Positions 62,097 through 64,000 of a stretch of 64,000 nt of DNA are shown here, in pieces. The DNA is from Streptomyces sp. NBC_01571 (GTDB taxonomy: Bacteria > Actinomycetota > Actinomycetes > Streptomycetales > Streptomycetaceae). Both the position numbers and the translations under genes were made by a program. The stretch spans positions 8,804,001 through 8,868,000 of the forward strand of contig NZ_JAPEPZ010000001.1 of NCBI RefSeq assembly GCF_026339875.1. The letters are read 5' to 3'. The first letter of the stretch is position 1, and each line of letters starts with the position of its first letter. Under the pieces are notes generated by a model. The model saw only the letters and a program-made list of their open reading frames with translations. It was not told the DNA's origin and did not search any database.

Positions 62097-64000
62097 GTGA
62101 GACGAATTCCCCGTCAGGCGGCCGCAGCCGGAGCACTCGCGGCCACCGCCGCGTTGCTGGCCGTCGGTATACAGACGGTTCCGGCGGTCGCCAAGTCCGC
62201 CGCCCCCCACCCCAGCCCGTTGCGCACCGGAGGGCTGGAGGCCAAGCTCACCCCGGCGCAGCACGCGGCCCTGCTGAAGAGCGCGGCGCAGAAGACGACG
62301 GCGACCGCCGGCACCCTCGGCCTCGGGGCGAAGGAGAAGCTGGTCGTCAGGGACGTCGTCAAGGACCAGGACGGCACGCTGCACACCCGCTACGAGCGCA
62401 CCTACGCCGGTCTGCCGGTACTCGGCGGCGACGTGGTCGTGCACACCCCGCCGGCCTCGCTGGCCGCCGGCACGGTGAGCAGCACCTTCAACAACAAGCG
62501 CACCATCAAGGTCGCCTCGACCACCGCGGCCTTCAGCAAGTCGGCCGCCACCGGCAAGGCCCTGAAGGCCGCGCGCTCCCTGGTCGCCGAGAAGGCCACC
62601 ACCGACAGCGCCCGCAAGGTGATCTGGGCCGGCAGCGGCACCCCGAAGCTTGCCTGGGAGACCGTGATCGGCGGCTTCCAGGACGACGGCACCCCGAGTC
62701 AGCTGCACGTCATCACCGACGCCACCACCGGCAAAAAGCTCTACGAGTACCAGGGCATCGAGACCGGTGTCGGCAACACGCAGTACAGCGGCCAGGTGAC
62801 GCTGACGACGACGCAGTCGGGCTCCAACTACACGCTGACCGACGGCGCCCGCGGCGGCCACAAGACGTACAACCTCAACCGCGGGACGTCGGGCACCGGC
62901 ACGCTCTTCTCGCAGACCAGCGACACCTGGGGCAACGGCACTACCTCCAACGCCGCGACGGCTGCCGCCGACGCGCACTACGGCGCCGCGGAGACCTGGG
63001 ACTTCTACAAGAACACATTCAACCGCAGCGGCATCAAGAACAACGGGGTCGGCGCCTACTCCCGCGTCCACTACGGCAACGCGTACGTCAACGCGTTCTG
63101 GGACGACACCTGCTTCTGCATGACCTACGGCGACGGATCCGGCAACGCGGACCCGCTGACCTCGCTGGACGTGGCCGGCCACGAGATGAGCCACGGTGTC
63201 ACCTCCAACACCGCGGGCCTCAACTACACCGGTGAGTCCGGCGGTCTGAACGAGGCGACCTCCGACATCTTCGGCACCGGCGTCGAGTTCTACGCCAACA
63301 ACACCTCCGACCCCGGTGACTACCTCATCGGCGAGAAGATCGACATCAACGGCGACGGCACCCCGCTGCGCTACATGGACAAGCCCAGCAAGGACGGCGG
63401 CTCCGCGGACAGTTGGTACTCCGGCGTCGGCAACCTGGACGTCCACTACTCCTCGGGTCCGGCGAACCACATGTTCTACCTGCTCTCCGAGGGCAGCGGC
63501 ACCAAGGTCATCAACGGCGTCACCTACAACAGCACCACGTCCGACGGCGTCGCCGTCGCGGGCATCGGCCGGGCCGCCGCCCTGCAGATCTGGTACAAGG
63601 CGCTGACGACGTACATGACGTCCAGCACCAACTACGCCGCGGCCCGTACCGCCGCGCTCAACGCCGCCACCGCGCTGTACGGCGCCAACTCCACCCAGTA
63701 CGCGGGGGTGGCGAACGCCTTCGCGGGCATCGCCGTCGGCAGCCACGTCACCCCGCCGTCGAGCGGTGTGACCGTCACCAACCCGGGCAGCCAGTCCTCC
63801 ACCGTCGGTACCGCGGTCAGCCTGCAGGTCTCCGCCAGCAGCACCAACAGCGGCTCGCTGAGCTACGCCGCGACCGGCCTGCCCACCGGCCTGTCGATCA
63901 ACAGCTCCACCGGCGCGATCACCGGGACACCGACCACGGCCGGCACGTACAGCACCACGGTCACCGTCACGGACAGCACCGGCGCGACCGGCACCGCGTC
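62097..64000 (+). CDS. Secreted M4-family (thermolysin-like) metallopeptidase, cut by window end
   Basis: A secreted zinc endopeptidase starting at GTG 62097 (AGTAGGAGTACGA upstream). The signal peptide is RRIPRQAAAAGALAATAALL, followed by an FTP/PepSY propeptide (LRTGGLEAKLTPAQHAALLK, VVRDVVKDQDGTLHTRYERT). The catalytic motif is H362-E-M-S-H366 with the third ligand E386 in GGLNEATSDIFG, spaced 20 residues after H366 as in thermolysin. A DDTCFCMTYGDG loop carries two cysteines. From about residue 555 an Ig-like putative domain begins (GLPTGLSINSSTGAITGTPT). The frame is still open at 64000, so the C-terminus is missing. Confidence 0.93.
   Translation, partial: MRRIPRQAAAAGALAATAALLAVGIQTVPAVAKSAAPHPSPLRTGGLEAKLTPAQHAALLKSAAQKTTATAGTLGLGAKEKLVVRDVVKDQDGTLHTRYERTYAGLPVLGGDVVVHTPPASLAAGTVSSTFNNKRTIKVASTTAAFSKSAATGKALKAARSLVAEKATTDSARKVIWAGSGTPKLAWETVIGGFQDDGTPSQLHVITDATTGKKLYEYQGIETGVGNTQYSGQVTLTTTQSGSNYTLTDGARGGHKTYNLNRGTSGTGTLFSQTSDTWGNGTTSNAATAAADAHYGAAETWDFYKNTFNRSGIKNNGVGAYSRVHYGNAYVNAFWDDTCFCMTYGDGSGNADPLTSLDVAGHEMSHGVTSNTAGLNYTGESGGLNEATSDIFGTGVEFYANNTSDPGDYLIGEKIDINGDGTPLRYMDKPSKDGGSADSWYSGVGNLDVHYSSGPANHMFYLLSEGSGTKVINGVTYNSTTSDGVAVAGIGRAAALQIWYKALTTYMTSSTNYAAARTAALNAATALYGANSTQYAGVANAFAGIAVGSHVTPPSSGVTVTNPGSQSSTVGTAVSLQVSASSTNSGSLSYAATGLPTGLSINSSTGAITGTPTTAGTYSTTVTVTDSTGATGTA

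Overview
The window is high-GC actinobacterial chromosome, almost certainly Streptomyces. Third codon positions are nearly all G/C, many starts are GTG, and ATGA/GTGA overlaps are common. It carries the Streptomyces hopanoid cluster, two conservons (CvnA-D), a DUF6126-type small protein and a c-di-AMP riboswitch in front of a LysM/M23 peptidase. No transposase, phage gene or CRISPR array was seen. The right edge cuts an M4 metalloprotease gene.

Layout. 0.2-2.2 kb: a frameshifted cation-diffusion transporter and galE on the minus strand. 2.6-9.6 kb: a tight plus-strand operon (two CDP-alcohol phosphotransferases, a sugar-type nucleotidyltransferase, a glycerol-1-phosphate-dehydrogenase-like enzyme, a GT2 glycosyltransferase and a TagGH-like ABC exporter) that probably builds and exports a phosphodiester-linked glycopolymer. 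10-22.9 kb: the hopanoid operon hpnC, hpnD, a 46-aa gene, hpnE, polyprenyl synthase, shc, hpnG-like, hpnH, ispG, dxs, hpnO. It contains its own MEP-pathway genes for precursor supply. 22.9-25.9 kb: a MITE-like remnant, an extra murJ, an XRE-cupin regulator with a paired operator, and a small membrane protein. 26-33.6 kb: tyrosine phosphatase, riboswitch-controlled LysM/M23 peptidase, SGNH hydrolase, TetR, Glu/Leu/Phe/Val dehydrogenase and MBL-fold hydrolase.

34-38.2 kb: conservon 1 (CvnA-B-C-D) followed by a GAF protein. 38.3-44.8 kb: Gfo/Idh oxidoreductase, a full-length 162-bp MITE-like element, the threonine-degradation pair tdh-kbl, LysR, XRE-cupin, GNAT and MmcQ genes. 44.9-48.6 kb: an MFS transporter with an 18-bp minisatellite, a repeat-rich convergent zone and a split transketolase pair. 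48.7 kb: tRNA-Pro(GGG). 49.2-53.1 kb: conservon 2, ending in a CYP157-like P450 without an EXXR motif.

53.1-56.0 kb is the most unusual part. A single open frame joins a DMATS-type indole prenyltransferase to a tryptophan indole-lyase. It is preceded by a leader ORF that has a perfect Shine-Dalgarno, contains an intrinsic terminator, and overlaps the fusion's start by ATGA. The rest holds a VOC protein, a Nudix-like DUF4916 protein, an amino-sugar group (GlcNAc-type kinase, RpiR regulator, SIS isomerase), a candidate 35-aa gene and the truncated M4 protease.

All calls come from reading the sequence and from memory of families. No database search or structure prediction was run.
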